A program made the translations under genes and the position numbers. Positions 9,127 to 16,398 of a DNA stretch of 64,000 bases are shown here, piece after piece (within the stretch, counting starts at the first letter, position 1; each line of letters opens with the position of its first letter). The DNA lies in contig NZ_BMTR01000003.1 in the NCBI RefSeq assembly GCF_014649775.1, positions 372,001 to 436,000 of the forward strand, given 5' to 3'. The notes beneath the pieces are model-generated. The model saw nothing but the letters and a program-made list of their open reading frames with translations. It was not told the DNA's origin and did no database searches. Origin of the DNA: Streptomyces longisporoflavus. Lineage in GTDB: Bacteria; Actinomycetota; Actinomycetes; Streptomycetales; Streptomycetaceae.

Positions 9127-9582
9127 ATGGCCCGCCATATTTACAGCTGCCCCCTCCGATGGTCGGACATGGATGCCTTCGGGCACGTCAACAACGTCGT
9201 CTTCCTGCGGTATCTGGAAGAGGCGCGGATCGACTTCATGTTCCGGCTCGCACCGGGGGACGGCAGCCCGTCGTTCTCGGGCGGGTCCGTCGTGGCCCGC
9301 CATGAGATCGACTACGTACGGCCGTTGGTCCACCGGCACTCGCCGGTGACCATCGAGTCGTGGGTGACGAAGATAGGCGCTGCCTCGCTCAGCATCTCGT
9401 ACGAGGTCAAGGACCCCGACCAGGTGTACGTGCGGGCCTCGACGATCGTGGTCCCGTTCAACCTGGAGGCGCAGCGACCGCGGCGGATCACCGCCGAGGA
9501 GAAGGCCATGCTGCTGACGTTCATGGACGACGAGGGCGAAGACGGCGATGCCACCGGCGGTTCGGAGGCGCTCGTCGCATGA
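9127..9582 (+). CDS. acyl-CoA thioesterase, hotdog fold (4HBT/YbgC-like)
   Basis: A 151-residue single hotdog-domain thioesterase, which hydrolyses acyl-CoA to the free acid and CoA. The key motif RWSDMDAFGHVNNVVFLRYL contains the catalytic-type Asp and the HVNN turn of the 4-hydroxybenzoyl-CoA thioesterase/YbgC group. EEARIDFM follows on the long central helix. The acyl substrate is not predictable. The ATG begins one base after the ettA stop and its own stop overlaps the next ATG (ATGA), indicating a translationally coupled ettA-thioesterase-hypothetical unit. Confidence 0.88.
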   Translation: MARHIYSCPLRWSDMDAFGHVNNVVFLRYLEEARIDFMFRLAPGDGSPSFSGGSVVARHEIDYVRPLVHRHSPVTIESWVTKIGAASLSISYEVKDPDQVYVRASTIVVPFNLEAQRPRRITAEEKAMLLTFMDDEGEDGDATGGSEALVA

Positions 9583-10265
9583 CGGCGCAGCTGCACTTCG
9601 CCGACGCCGGGGAGGCGGGGGATCTCGCCGCCTTCCTGGCGAGGCTGGTCCACTACGACAAGGCTGCCGCGGTCCGGCTGCAGGCGGCGGGCGACACGCT
9701 CGCCGTCTTCGGCCGGCCGCCGTCGTTCGAAGTGCTCGCCATCCGTACGGCCCGGCTCGTGAAGCCGTACGAGTACGGGCTCGACTCCTCGCTCGACGTC
9801 ACCGTCTCCGCCGGTGAACTCCTCGAATCCGTGGCGGAGTCGGCGGAGTCCGTCGAGGCCGCCGGTCTGGCCTTCGTGCCACAGGCCGTCACCGGGCCGC
9901 CATGGGCCGGAGTACTCCCGCCGCGCGGCGGCTGGCAGCCGGAGGCGGGGCTTCCGCCGGTGGACTCGGTGCGGGGTCTCGTGGCGGCCGCTGTCGCCGA
10001 ATTCAAGGCGCGGGTCGAGGAGTTGCCGCAGGAGCGGCGGATCAGGGCCGAGCTCGACCAGCTCGGCCGGGAGATCTGGTCCCGGACCGTCGCGGACACC
10101 GGGCTTCCCGTGCGGGCCGCGCACGCCGCGCAGGCCCTCGGGTTCCTGCGGGGCGACTCGCTGGACCTGCTGTCGTCCGGGCCGTGGCTGCGGCTGCGTA
10201 CGAACTACGGGTCGATCGCCGTGCGCCGCGCCGGCGTCGGAGGGCTCTCCGTCACCCCTGCGTGA
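9579..10265 (+). CDS. conserved hypothetical protein co-transcribed with the thioesterase
   Basis: A 228-residue soluble protein with no signal peptide or membrane helix. I recognise no catalytic motif. The sequence begins with an acidic segment (LHFADAGEAGDLAAFLARLVHYDKAAAVRLQ). It has a beta-rich middle (DTLAVFGRPPSFEVLAIRTARL) and a helical C-terminal half rich in charged residues (FKARVEELPQERRIRAELDQLG). The ATG overlaps the thioesterase stop by 4 nt, so it is expressed from the same mRNA. Coding bias is strong and the gene order is, to my memory, conserved among streptomycetes. Function unknown. Confidence 0.75.
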   Translation: MTAQLHFADAGEAGDLAAFLARLVHYDKAAAVRLQAAGDTLAVFGRPPSFEVLAIRTARLVKPYEYGLDSSLDVTVSAGELLESVAESAESVEAAGLAFVPQAVTGPPWAGVLPPRGGWQPEAGLPPVDSVRGLVAAAVAEFKARVEELPQERRIRAELDQLGREIWSRTVADTGLPVRAAHAAQALGFLRGDSLDLLSSGPWLRLRTNYGSIAVRRAGVGGLSVTPA

Positions 10266-10395
10266 GCATGCCCGGATGGCCGGATGCCCGTGTTCCCGTC
10301 ACCCCTGCGAGCTCAGCTCTCGACGTCCCGTCCCGTCCGGCCCCGTGGTCGCGGTCGCGTACACCTGCGTGCGGCACGGGGCCTTCGTACGGCCG

Positions 10396-10809
10396 TCAGC
10401 CCTCGGAGTTGACCATGGACGCCGCCGCGTACGTCAGGTAGTTCCACAGCGTCCGCTCGTGCTCCTCGGAGAGCTTCAGCTCCTCGACGGCGGCCCGCAT
10501 GTGCTTCAGCCAGGCGTCGTGCGCGGCCCTGTCGACGGTGAACGGGGCATGGCGCATCCGCAGCCGGGGGTGGCCGCGGTTGTCGCTGTACGTACGGGGG
10601 CCGCCCCAGTACTGCATGAGGAACAGCGCGAGGCGTTCCTCGGCGGGGCCCAGATCCTCCTCCGGGTACATCGGTCGCAGCAGCGGGTCCTCCGCGACCC
10701 CCTGGTAGAAGTGGTGCACCAGGCGCCTGAAGGTCTCCTCGCCGCCGACCTGTTCGTAGAAGGTCTGCTCCTGAAGCGTGCCGCGCGGGATCTCTATCAC
10801 GCCGTCCAT
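10396..10809 (-). CDS. glbO: group II truncated haemoglobin GlbO
   Basis: A 137-residue truncated (2-on-2) haemoglobin. The helix B/C/E segment TFYEQVGGEETFRRLVHHFYQGVAEDPLLRPMYPEED, the YWGGPRTYSDNRGHPRLRMRH motif and APFTV after the proximal His are hallmarks of the TrHbO class, with haem ligand His in LRMRHAPF. Group II proteins bind O2 or NO and are linked to oxidative or nitrosative metabolism. In Streptomyces the role is not settled. ATG 10809 gives a typical N-terminus; upstream in-frame codons are just the repeat tract. It is divergent from the PCMT-like gene, and the two share a 215-bp region with 11-bp iterons. Confidence 0.92.
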   Translation of the reverse strand: MDGVIEIPRGTLQEQTFYEQVGGEETFRRLVHHFYQGVAEDPLLRPMYPEEDLGPAEERLALFLMQYWGGPRTYSDNRGHPRLRMRHAPFTVDRAAHDAWLKHMRAAVEELKLSEEHERTLWNYLTYAAASMVNSEG

Positions 10810-10901
10810 GGTCTCAGACGGCGCGGCCGAGGACGGAAGACTTAGGACCGTCGTCTTCCGGAGCGGGTTCGACCGGGGCCCGCTGCGATTGCCGACTCGG
10901 G

Positions 10902-10956
10902 TCCGATCCGGGTCCGATCCGGGTCCGATCCGGGTCCGAACCGGGTCCGAACAGGG
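10902..10956. repeat. five 11-bp iterons between glbO and the methyltransferase gene
   Basis: The unit TCCGATCCGGG is repeated at 10902, 10913 and 10924, then TCCGAACCGGG at 10935 and TCCGAACAGGG at 10946. The 11-bp period is close to one helical turn, so equivalent bases face the same side. The array lies in the shared upstream region of two divergent genes, about 93 bp from the glbO start and 69 bp from the methyltransferase start. A regulator array is possible; so is simple tandem expansion. Confidence 0.85.
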
Positions 10957-11024
10957 ACCGATCTCCTCCGGATCCGTACGTTCTGCCGCTCGCATCGCGG
11001 GCAATCCCGCAGCACAGTGGCTCT

Positions 11025-11999
11025 ATGGGACCCACAGTCGACCCCCTGGACGCCGCGGAGGCCAAAGCCGCCCTGGTCCGCGATATCGAGGCCGGCGGCG
11101 CCCTGGCGCGGGACCCGGGGCTGCGAGCCGCGTTCGAACAGGTGCCGCGCCATCTGTTCGTGCCGTACTACTACGTCACGTCGTCGGGCGGCGGCCACGA
11201 ACGGCTGTGGGGCGAGGACCCCGACCCCGCACGCCGTGCACGCTGGCTGAACGGCGCCTACGCCGACGTCCCGCTCGCCACCCGCGTACGGGACGGCGAG
11301 CTGCTCTCCTCCAGCAGCCAGCCCTCCCTGATGGCGAAGATGCTGGACGAGCTCGACCTGCGCGACGGGGACTGCGACGTACTGGAGATCGGCGCGGGCA
11401 CCGGCTACAACGCGGCCCTGCTCTCGCACCGGGTCGGCGACGGGCACGTCACCACCGTCGACCTGGACCCGGAGATCACCGAGTCGGCACGCCGGCATCT
11501 CACGGCCGCCGGCTACCACCCGGCCGTCGTCACCGGGGACGGTGCCGCGGGGTGCCCCGAGCGGGCTCCGTACGACCGGATCATCGCGACCTGCACCCTG
11601 GACTCCGTGCCGCGTTCCTGGCTGGCCCAGTGCCGCCCCGGCGCCCGCATCCTGGCCCCGCTGGCCTTCGGCCTCATCGCGCTGACCGTGCGGGACGCCG
11701 AGCACGCCGAGGGCCGTTTCCTGCACACCCCCGCGTACTTCGTGCCGCTGCGGGGCGGCGCCCGAAGGGGCCCGCACGAGCAGAATCTCGGCGGGCTGCC
11801 GCGCACGGCCTTGCAGAACGACCTCTTCCGCTTCCTCCTGGAGCTAACCGCGGGCACCCTCGACCCCTACGAGGCCCTCGCCCTGTGGCAGCGCGAGGAC
11901 AGGCCGGTGCGCGAGCGCTACGGGGTCACCGTCAGCGGGCCGCACGAGTGGGCCTGGCTGGACGACCCCGAAGGGCCGTACGCCTGGCCACTCGCGTGA
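11025..11999 (+). CDS. PCMT-like SAM-dependent methyltransferase (protein-L-isoaspartate methyltransferase family)
   Basis: A 324-residue soluble methyltransferase. SAM motif I is VLEIGAGTGYNAALL (about residues 120-134), with HVTTVDLDPEI as the acidic ribose-binding strand and APYDRIIATCTLDSVP following. The N-terminal block (RHLFVPYYYVTSSGGG...) and QPSLMAKMLDELDL before motif I match the protein-L-isoaspartate O-methyltransferase family, which repairs isoaspartyl residues. It is longer than the classical ~210-residue enzyme, with about 100 extra C-terminal residues and an insert near residue 70. The actual substrate may therefore differ; relatives act on peptides in RiPP pathways, but no such pathway is visible here. 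ATG 11025 lacks a strong ribosome site and may be translated from a short leader. Confidence 0.75.
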   Translation: MGPTVDPLDAAEAKAALVRDIEAGGALARDPGLRAAFEQVPRHLFVPYYYVTSSGGGHERLWGEDPDPARRARWLNGAYADVPLATRVRDGELLSSSSQPSLMAKMLDELDLRDGDCDVLEIGAGTGYNAALLSHRVGDGHVTTVDLDPEITESARRHLTAAGYHPAVVTGDGAAGCPERAPYDRIIATCTLDSVPRSWLAQCRPGARILAPLAFGLIALTVRDAEHAEGRFLHTPAYFVPLRGGARRGPHEQNLGGLPRTALQNDLFRFLLELTAGTLDPYEALALWQREDRPVRERYGVTVSGPHEWAWLDDPEGPYAWPLA

Positions 12000-12039
12000 G
12001 CCCGCGTGTGACGGTCTTCAGCTGTTCCTCAGCTGTTCC

Positions 12040-13389
12040 TCAGCTGTGCCGGATCGTGATCGTCGTCCAGGCGCCCACGTGCACCCGGTCGCCGTCCTGG
12101 AGCGGCACCGGGACGAACGGCTGGATGGGCTCCTCGCCGTTGTTGACCGTGGTGCCGTTCGTGGAGTTCTGGTCGACGACCGCCCAGCTGCCGTCCGGCT
12201 GCTGGACCAGGACCGCGTGCTGGTGCGAGACGCCGGGGTCCTCCGGCGGCACCGAGAGGTCGATGTCCGGGGTGTCGCCGGTGGAGTGCCTGCGGCGGCC
12301 GATGGTGATCTGATTGCCGGCCAGCGGGCGCTGCTGCTCGGGCGAGTACGCGGGCAGGTTCAGGCCCGACGCCTCGGGACCGCTGCGGTGCATCATCGCC
12401 ATGAAGTACTCGCGGTCCGGACCGATCGTCGCCGACCAGGAGACCGTGCCGGTGCTGGGACCGGGCACCGCCTGGAAGCCCGGAGGGCCCTGCGGAGCCT
12501 GCGTCTGCTGGCCGGGCTGCGGAGGCTGCTGCCCCTGCTGCTGACCCCAGTCGCCCTGCTCGGGAGCCTGCGGAGCGCCGTGACCGGGAGCACCGTGGCC
12601 CGGAGCGCCGTGACCCGGAGCAGCGGGCGGAGCCGACGACGAGGGCGGCGAAATCACCCAGTCGTCGCCACCGCCACTGCCACCGAAGGACGGGCCACCG
12701 GGACCACCGGGACCGCCGGGGCCACCGGGACCGGGCTGCTGCGGCTGCGAGGGCGGCGGCGGAGTGCCCGTCTCCTGCGGGAACGCGGACGGCGCCGGCG
12801 GACCCTGCTGCTGGAACGCCTGCGGAGGCCGACCCTGCTGGTCACCGCCGCTGTACGGCGGCGGGACCTGACCGGGAGCGTTGCCGCCGTTGCCCCCATG
12901 GCCGCCGTTGCCCCCGTTGCCGAACGGCGGGATCGGCTCCGCGGGGCGGTTCATCTGCGAGGGCCGCGAGCCCTGGTACCCGAACGGGTCCTGACCCGGC
13001 TGGGTGCCCGCGGGCTGCTGGAACTGCTGCGCCGGGTTCGGCGTGGGCGGGTGCGGGGCGGCCGGGGTGTACGAGGTCGCCGTGTTCGTCAGGAAGTTCC
13101 AGCGGCACTCCTCGCAGAACGGCGCGTTCGCCTCGCGGGGCGTGCGGCACTGCGGGCAGAGCTGGGCCTCGGCGGCCTGGTCCGGGACGGCCGACAGGTG
13201 CGGGCGGCCGGGACCGGGCGGCGGGTAGCCGTAACCGGGGTCCTGGCCGGGTCCCGGCGGCGGATAGCCGTAGCCGGGAGCGGCCGGGGGCGGCGGCGGG
13301 GGCGGCGGTACGGCACCGGCCATGCGGTGACCGCAGACCTCGCACCAGTCGTCGGAACCCGACTGGTGTCCGTTCGGGCAGGTCGGCAT
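12040..13389 (-). CDS. FHA-domain protein with N-terminal double zinc ribbon and Pro/Gly-rich linker
   Basis: A 449-residue cytosolic phosphothreonine reader. Two C4-type zinc ribbons occur near the N-terminus: CPNG...WCEVCGH at residues 4-21 and CPQC...FCEEC at about 77-94. A long Pro/Gly/Gln-rich disordered linker follows, including repeated GHGAP units. The FHA domain is at about 360-449, with the ITIGRRR strand and the conserved GVSHQHA and STNGTTV motifs that contact phosphothreonine. It is the last gene of a run with pknG and a PP2C phosphatase, so it is a plausible reader or substrate of that kinase. The GarA/OdhI N-terminal ETT phosphosite is not present; any GarA-like role would need another site. 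Start ATG has GGGGGAAG upstream. Confidence 0.85.
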   Translation of the reverse strand: MPTCPNGHQSGSDDWCEVCGHRMAGAVPPPPPPPPAAPGYGYPPPGPGQDPGYGYPPPGPGRPHLSAVPDQAAEAQLCPQCRTPREANAPFCEECRWNFLTNTATSYTPAAPHPPTPNPAQQFQQPAGTQPGQDPFGYQGSRPSQMNRPAEPIPPFGNGGNGGHGGNGGNAPGQVPPPYSGGDQQGRPPQAFQQQGPPAPSAFPQETGTPPPPSQPQQPGPGGPGGPGGPGGPSFGGSGGGDDWVISPPSSSAPPAAPGHGAPGHGAPGHGAPQAPEQGDWGQQQGQQPPQPGQQTQAPQGPPGFQAVPGPSTGTVSWSATIGPDREYFMAMMHRSGPEASGLNLPAYSPEQQRPLAGNQITIGRRRHSTGDTPDIDLSVPPEDPGVSHQHAVLVQQPDGSWAVVDQNSTNGTTVNNGEEPIQPFVPVPLQDGDRVHVGAWTTITIRHS

Positions 13390-13468
13390 GTCGGCGCTTC
13401 CCCCTCTCCTTCTCCGGCCCTGAGGGCCGTACGTGCTGCTGTGGGGCTGTCTATGGGTATGGGTGCTG

Positions 13469-14812
13469 CTACTTCTTCACGCGAACGGTCTTCGTGGACC
13501 GGGTCTCGAGAGTCATCTCGTCGGCCTCGGCAACCCTCGCCTTCAATCGAACAGTACCTGCCACGGCATCGACCACGTCGACCACCTTCGAAAGCAGCTT
13601 CGCGGTGTCCTCGTTGCCCGAGGCGCTGGCGAGCTGGACGGCGCGGCCCAGTTTGGCCGTTGCTCCGTCCATATCGCCCGACTTGCGTGCGTCGAGGCCC
13701 TGCTGGATCACCTGGGCCAGTTCCGCCTGGCCCGTGTAGTGCGCCACCTGCGGGTTGATCGACGTCGACGCGGCCATGTCGTCCGTCCACACGGCCCGTA
13801 CGAGCCCCTGCGAGAGCGTCTGGGCGCTGCCGTCCGGCTGCGGCACGATCAGCGAGACGCGGGCCGCGAGCATCTCCTGGCCGAGCTCTGCGTTCGGCAC
13901 CTCGACACAGATGTGGTAGTCGCGGGACTCGTCGCCCCAGGACCCGGTGGGGTAGTCGCCGGCGCGGGGTCCCGCCTCCGTGCGGCGGTCGGTCAACTCC
14001 TCGACCGTGGGCGCCACCTGCTTGACGAACTTGATCTCCGCGCCCATCGGTGTCCAGAGCCGCAGGCTGACGTCGGCGACCTCCTTGCCCATCGCCGCCT
14101 CCATCATCTGCGTGAAGTCGGCGGACAGGCCCGCGGGGTCGGCGACGATGTCGGCGGTGCCGAGGAGGGCGGAGGCGATGCTCGTGACCTCCTTCACCTC
14201 CCAGTCGGTGCCCACGCCGCGGGCGTCGCAGGTGAAGCGGCCCGCGCAGGCGTCCAGCGAGGCCTGGAGGTCCTCGGCCGACTCGTGTTCGTTGCGGCCG
14301 TCCGTGAGCACGATCCCGTGCCGGATCGACACGTCGGCAGAGGAGAGCAGCCGGTCGACCAGGCGCAGCCAGGTGCCGATCGCCGTGCCGCCGCCCGCGC
14401 TGAGCTTGCGCAGGGCCTGCTTGGCCTGCGCCCGGGTCTGCGAACCGGCGACCGCGAGGCGTCCGTCGCCCGGATAGACCTCTTTGGCGACATGGGTGCC
14501 GCCGATCACCGCGAAGTGGACTCCGTCACGTACGGCGTCGATCGCGGCGGCCGTGGCGTCCCTGGCGCCGCGCATCTTCGTGGGCGGGTAGTCCATCGAG
14601 CCGGAGCAGTCGACCATGATCGCCACGGCCGCGTCCGGGGTCTGCCCCGCCGAGTAGAGATGCGGGGCGCTCACCGCTGACCCCACCGTGCCGCCGCCGG
14701 TCGAAGTGACCGTGGCGATCGCGTTGACCTCGCGGCCGCCTTCCGGGAGGTACTCGTTCTGGTACACGTCGACCGAGAACTGCGGCACGTTCGATTTCGA
14801 GAAGTTGGCCAT
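13469..14812 (-). CDS. von Willebrand factor A domain protein
   Basis: A 447-residue cytosolic protein with a vWA domain. The MIDAS motif DCSGSMDYPP (about residue 88) begins the metal site and is followed by the conserved helix and the threonine/aspartate strand GIVLTDGRN. The rest is beta-rich (Ig-like, about 250-350) and ends in a helical C-terminal domain (DMDGATAKLGRAVQLASASGNEDTAKLL) that resembles a TPR-like tail. vWA proteins assemble complexes through metal-dependent contacts. It sits between the PP2C and FHA genes in the kinase cluster, so a scaffolding role there is plausible. The pattern resembles TerY/YegL-type vWA proteins paired with PP2C and kinases in stress and tellurite-resistance-like modules. 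Start ATG has GGGGGAG about 9 nt upstream. Confidence 0.85.
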   Translation of the reverse strand: MANFSKSNVPQFSVDVYQNEYLPEGGREVNAIATVTSTGGGTVGSAVSAPHLYSAGQTPDAAVAIMVDCSGSMDYPPTKMRGARDATAAAIDAVRDGVHFAVIGGTHVAKEVYPGDGRLAVAGSQTRAQAKQALRKLSAGGGTAIGTWLRLVDRLLSSADVSIRHGIVLTDGRNEHESAEDLQASLDACAGRFTCDARGVGTDWEVKEVTSIASALLGTADIVADPAGLSADFTQMMEAAMGKEVADVSLRLWTPMGAEIKFVKQVAPTVEELTDRRTEAGPRAGDYPTGSWGDESRDYHICVEVPNAELGQEMLAARVSLIVPQPDGSAQTLSQGLVRAVWTDDMAASTSINPQVAHYTGQAELAQVIQQGLDARKSGDMDGATAKLGRAVQLASASGNEDTAKLLSKVVDVVDAVAGTVRLKARVAEADEMTLETRSTKTVRVKK

Positions 14813-14902
14813 GGATTTCTGCTCCCCCTAGACGTTCCCGCCGGCTTCCCCAAGCCGGCGGGTGACACGTGCGCGTGACCGGCCCCCGTTCGGGGGGCGT
14901 CA

Positions 14903-16396
14903 CTAGGCGGATCCTGCCCCTTGCGGCACGACACGGAACGGCAGAATCGCCACTGTTACGTTGTCGTGGCCCCCGCCGTCCAGTGCGTGGCCGACCAGGA
15001 CCTGGGCGCTGTGGAGCGGGCGCAGGGCGGAATCGGCGGGCACGGCGCGTGCCATCTCCTCCGCCGATTCCGCGTAGTTCCAGAGCCCGTCCGTGCATAC
15101 CACCACTACACCCGCACGGTCCGGCTTGAAGGAAGCGGTGTGCGGCTCCAGTTCGTACGCGTCGGCGCCGAGCCAGCCGGTGATGGCGTGGGCGCGCTCG
15201 TCGGCGTACGCCTCCGCCTCGTTCATCAGGCCCGCGGCCACCATCTGCGCGGCCCACGAGTCGTCCTCCGTGAGCCGGACGGTGGGGCCGCTGCGGTCGT
15301 CGGGCACCCAGTAGGCACGGCTGTCGCCGATCCAGCCGACGACCAGGAGACCGCCGGCGACGATCGAACCGACGAGGGTGCACGCGGGTGCGTTCTGGTG
15401 CGGGGTGTGCTCCCTCGCCTGCGTGGGCTCGGCGGCGAGGGCGTTGACGGCGTCGGACGCCGAGAGGATCGCGTCGTGCATGGCCTGCTGCGGGTGCGTG
15501 CCCCGCGGCAGGGCGTCGAGCAGCGATTCGCTGGCCGCGCGCGACGCGGCGAGCGAGGCCTCGTCGGGGCGGGTCGCGGACGAGACACCGTCGCAGACGA
15601 TCGCGACGACGGCGGGGGAACCGTCCGGCAGTGCGGCCGACGAGATCGCGAACGCGTCTTCGTTGCGGTGGTGGCGCAGGCCCCGGTCGCTGACCGCGGC
15701 GACCGCGTCGAGTTCCTGCTCCATGTGGTCGCGCTCGCGGGGCTGTGCGTGCCCGCAGTTCTCGCAGTAGCCGTCGGGGTCGACGCGGCCCGAACGGCAC
15801 GCCACGCAGAGCTTGGTGCCCGCGGGCGGGGTCGGGTCGGTCAGGACCGTCCGGGGGTCGGCGGGCTCGGGCTCCGGGCGGGCGCCGGGGGCGGGCAGGG
15901 GGTACTCGTCCGGTTCGGCGGAGGGCCCGGCGGAGGGCCCGGCGGAGGGCCCGGCGGGCTGCTCGAAGGGGGCGTCGGTGCGCACGTCCGGTGTTTCTCC
16001 CGCGTTCGCGTTCGGGTTCGCGGTCGAGTTCACATTCGCGTTCGGGCTCGCGTTCACATGCGCGTTCGGGGAGAGTTCACCGCCCGCCGAGTCCGTGCCC
16101 GGCAGATCGGTGGGCAGGTGCGCGGGCACCGGCATGTCGGAGCTGTCCGCGTCCGGGGCGACGGGCCACGGCGACGACGCGGCGGGCGACGCGGCGGGCG
16201 GGGGCGCGGTCGGTGGCGCGGTTGGTGGCGCGGACGGTGAGCCGTTCATCGCGATGGTGGGACGGTCGTCCGGCGCGGCCGGCTGCGCCGAAAGGTCGTA
16301 TCCGCACGCCCCGCAGAACAGGTCACCCGCTTCCAGCGGTTCTTCGCAGCCGGGGCACGTGCCCGCCCCGGCAGTCTGCTGGTGCATCTGCGACAT
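14903..16396 (-). CDS. PP2C-family serine/threonine phosphatase with double zinc ribbon
   Basis: A 497-residue cytosolic PPM phosphatase. N-terminal ribbon one is CPGC...FCGACG (about residues 14-32), then a long Ser/Pro/Asn-rich linker, then ribbon two CVACRSGRVDPDGYCENCG (about 195-213). The catalytic domain fills the C-terminal 270 residues with the metal-binding motifs DRGLRHHRNEDAF, VAIVCDGVSSA, GWIGDSRAYW and the final GGHDNVTVAIL. It should dephosphorylate Ser/Thr on kinase targets. The ATG at 16396 lies two bases after the pknG stop, so the kinase and phosphatase are tightly linked. An in-frame GTG at 16408 would overlap pknG. Confidence 0.88.
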   Translation of the reverse strand: MSQMHQQTAGAGTCPGCEEPLEAGDLFCGACGYDLSAQPAAPDDRPTIAMNGSPSAPPTAPPTAPPPAASPAASSPWPVAPDADSSDMPVPAHLPTDLPGTDSAGGELSPNAHVNASPNANVNSTANPNANAGETPDVRTDAPFEQPAGPSAGPSAGPSAEPDEYPLPAPGARPEPEPADPRTVLTDPTPPAGTKLCVACRSGRVDPDGYCENCGHAQPRERDHMEQELDAVAAVSDRGLRHHRNEDAFAISSAALPDGSPAVVAIVCDGVSSATRPDEASLAASRAASESLLDALPRGTHPQQAMHDAILSASDAVNALAAEPTQAREHTPHQNAPACTLVGSIVAGGLLVVGWIGDSRAYWVPDDRSGPTVRLTEDDSWAAQMVAAGLMNEAEAYADERAHAITGWLGADAYELEPHTASFKPDRAGVVVVCTDGLWNYAESAEEMARAVPADSALRPLHSAQVLVGHALDGGGHDNVTVAILPFRVVPQGAGSA

Positions 16397-16398
16397 CT

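Noticed and set aside
11025..11999. RiPP isoaspartyl methyltransferase
   Set aside because: No precursor peptide or cyclase gene lies next to it; the neighbours are glbO and the FHA gene.
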